NCBI GenBank assembly: GCA_009760855.2
Contig: WPIO01000012.1
Span: forward strand, 6,755,501 to 6,819,500
DNA: 64,000 bases
Source of the DNA: Cristatella mucedo
Lineage: Eukaryota > Bryozoa > Phylactolaemata > Cristatellidae
Direction: 5' to 3'
Each line of letters opens with the position of its first letter. The first letter of the stretch is position 1. Of the stretch, positions 63,786 through 64,000 are shown in pieces. A model generated the notes under the pieces. The model saw nothing but the letters and a program-made list of their open reading frames with translations, did no database searches and had not been told where the DNA came from. The position numbers and the translations under genes were made by a program.

Positions 63786-64000
63786 TTCGCTTCACTTTAG
63801 ATGATCCCGCATTTTGATTTCTGATACATGCTGGAGCTCGATTACCTCTGTTACGCAGGGCTGTGAATTGAAACCAAATAAAGAACCCACGTGAAATCCG
63901 CTTCGCCTACTCCATCGTATTGCAAGAGATTGAAGGCTTGAGCTCTACAATACTTGGGAGCCATTGACAAATTCTGCAAGTGTGCAAATACTCCACTCAG

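Overview
This window looks like nuclear DNA of an invertebrate animal. Coding sequence is split into short exons by GT-AG introns of about 0.1 to 3.9 kb. There are many decayed LINE and tRNA-derived SINE copies, and long dinucleotide microsatellites. CEP19, a gene of ciliated eukaryotes, is present. I could not identify the species. Nothing prokaryotic, no rRNA and no convincing functional tRNA gene was seen.

Three genes can be assembled with confidence, all on the minus strand. CEP19 has two coding exons between 5578 and 1591. SDR-A (25640 to 15336) and SDR-B (63293 to 47720) are paralogous nine-exon genes for extended short-chain dehydrogenases of the dihydroflavonol-reductase / cinnamoyl-CoA-reductase type. 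Exons 2 to 9 have identical lengths and all eight introns have the same phase in both, so they are an old head-to-tail duplication. Both predicted proteins (348 and 352 residues) keep the TGGTGYLA nucleotide-binding loop and a Ser-Tyr-Lys catalytic set. They probably do similar NADPH-dependent carbonyl reductions; the substrate is unknown.

The rest is repeat-rich. One LINE family of the L2/CR1 type has about a dozen fragments, most 5'-truncated and ending in a conserved 3' hairpin plus ATT repeats. Two or three more divergent LINE lineages are also present. SINE1 has about ten copies; it has a tRNA-like head and a palindromic CGACCTCGG/CCGAGGTCG arm. SINE2 has four copies in two subfamilies, and its 3' end resembles the LINE hairpin, so it probably uses that LINE's machinery.

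Layout: 0-6 kb CEP19 with LINE and SINE insertions; 6-15 kb intergenic repeats, a minisatellite and a TC microsatellite; 15-26 kb SDR-A; 26-47 kb a long intergenic interval with LINE copies, GA and AC microsatellites and a few unassigned ORFs or exon-like blocks; 47-63 kb SDR-B with LINE and SINE insertions in its introns. The most interesting unexplained element is a 216-base open block with in-frame repeats in SDR-A intron 5. It is flanked by a 12-base near-perfect inverted repeat and has the same phase as that intron.
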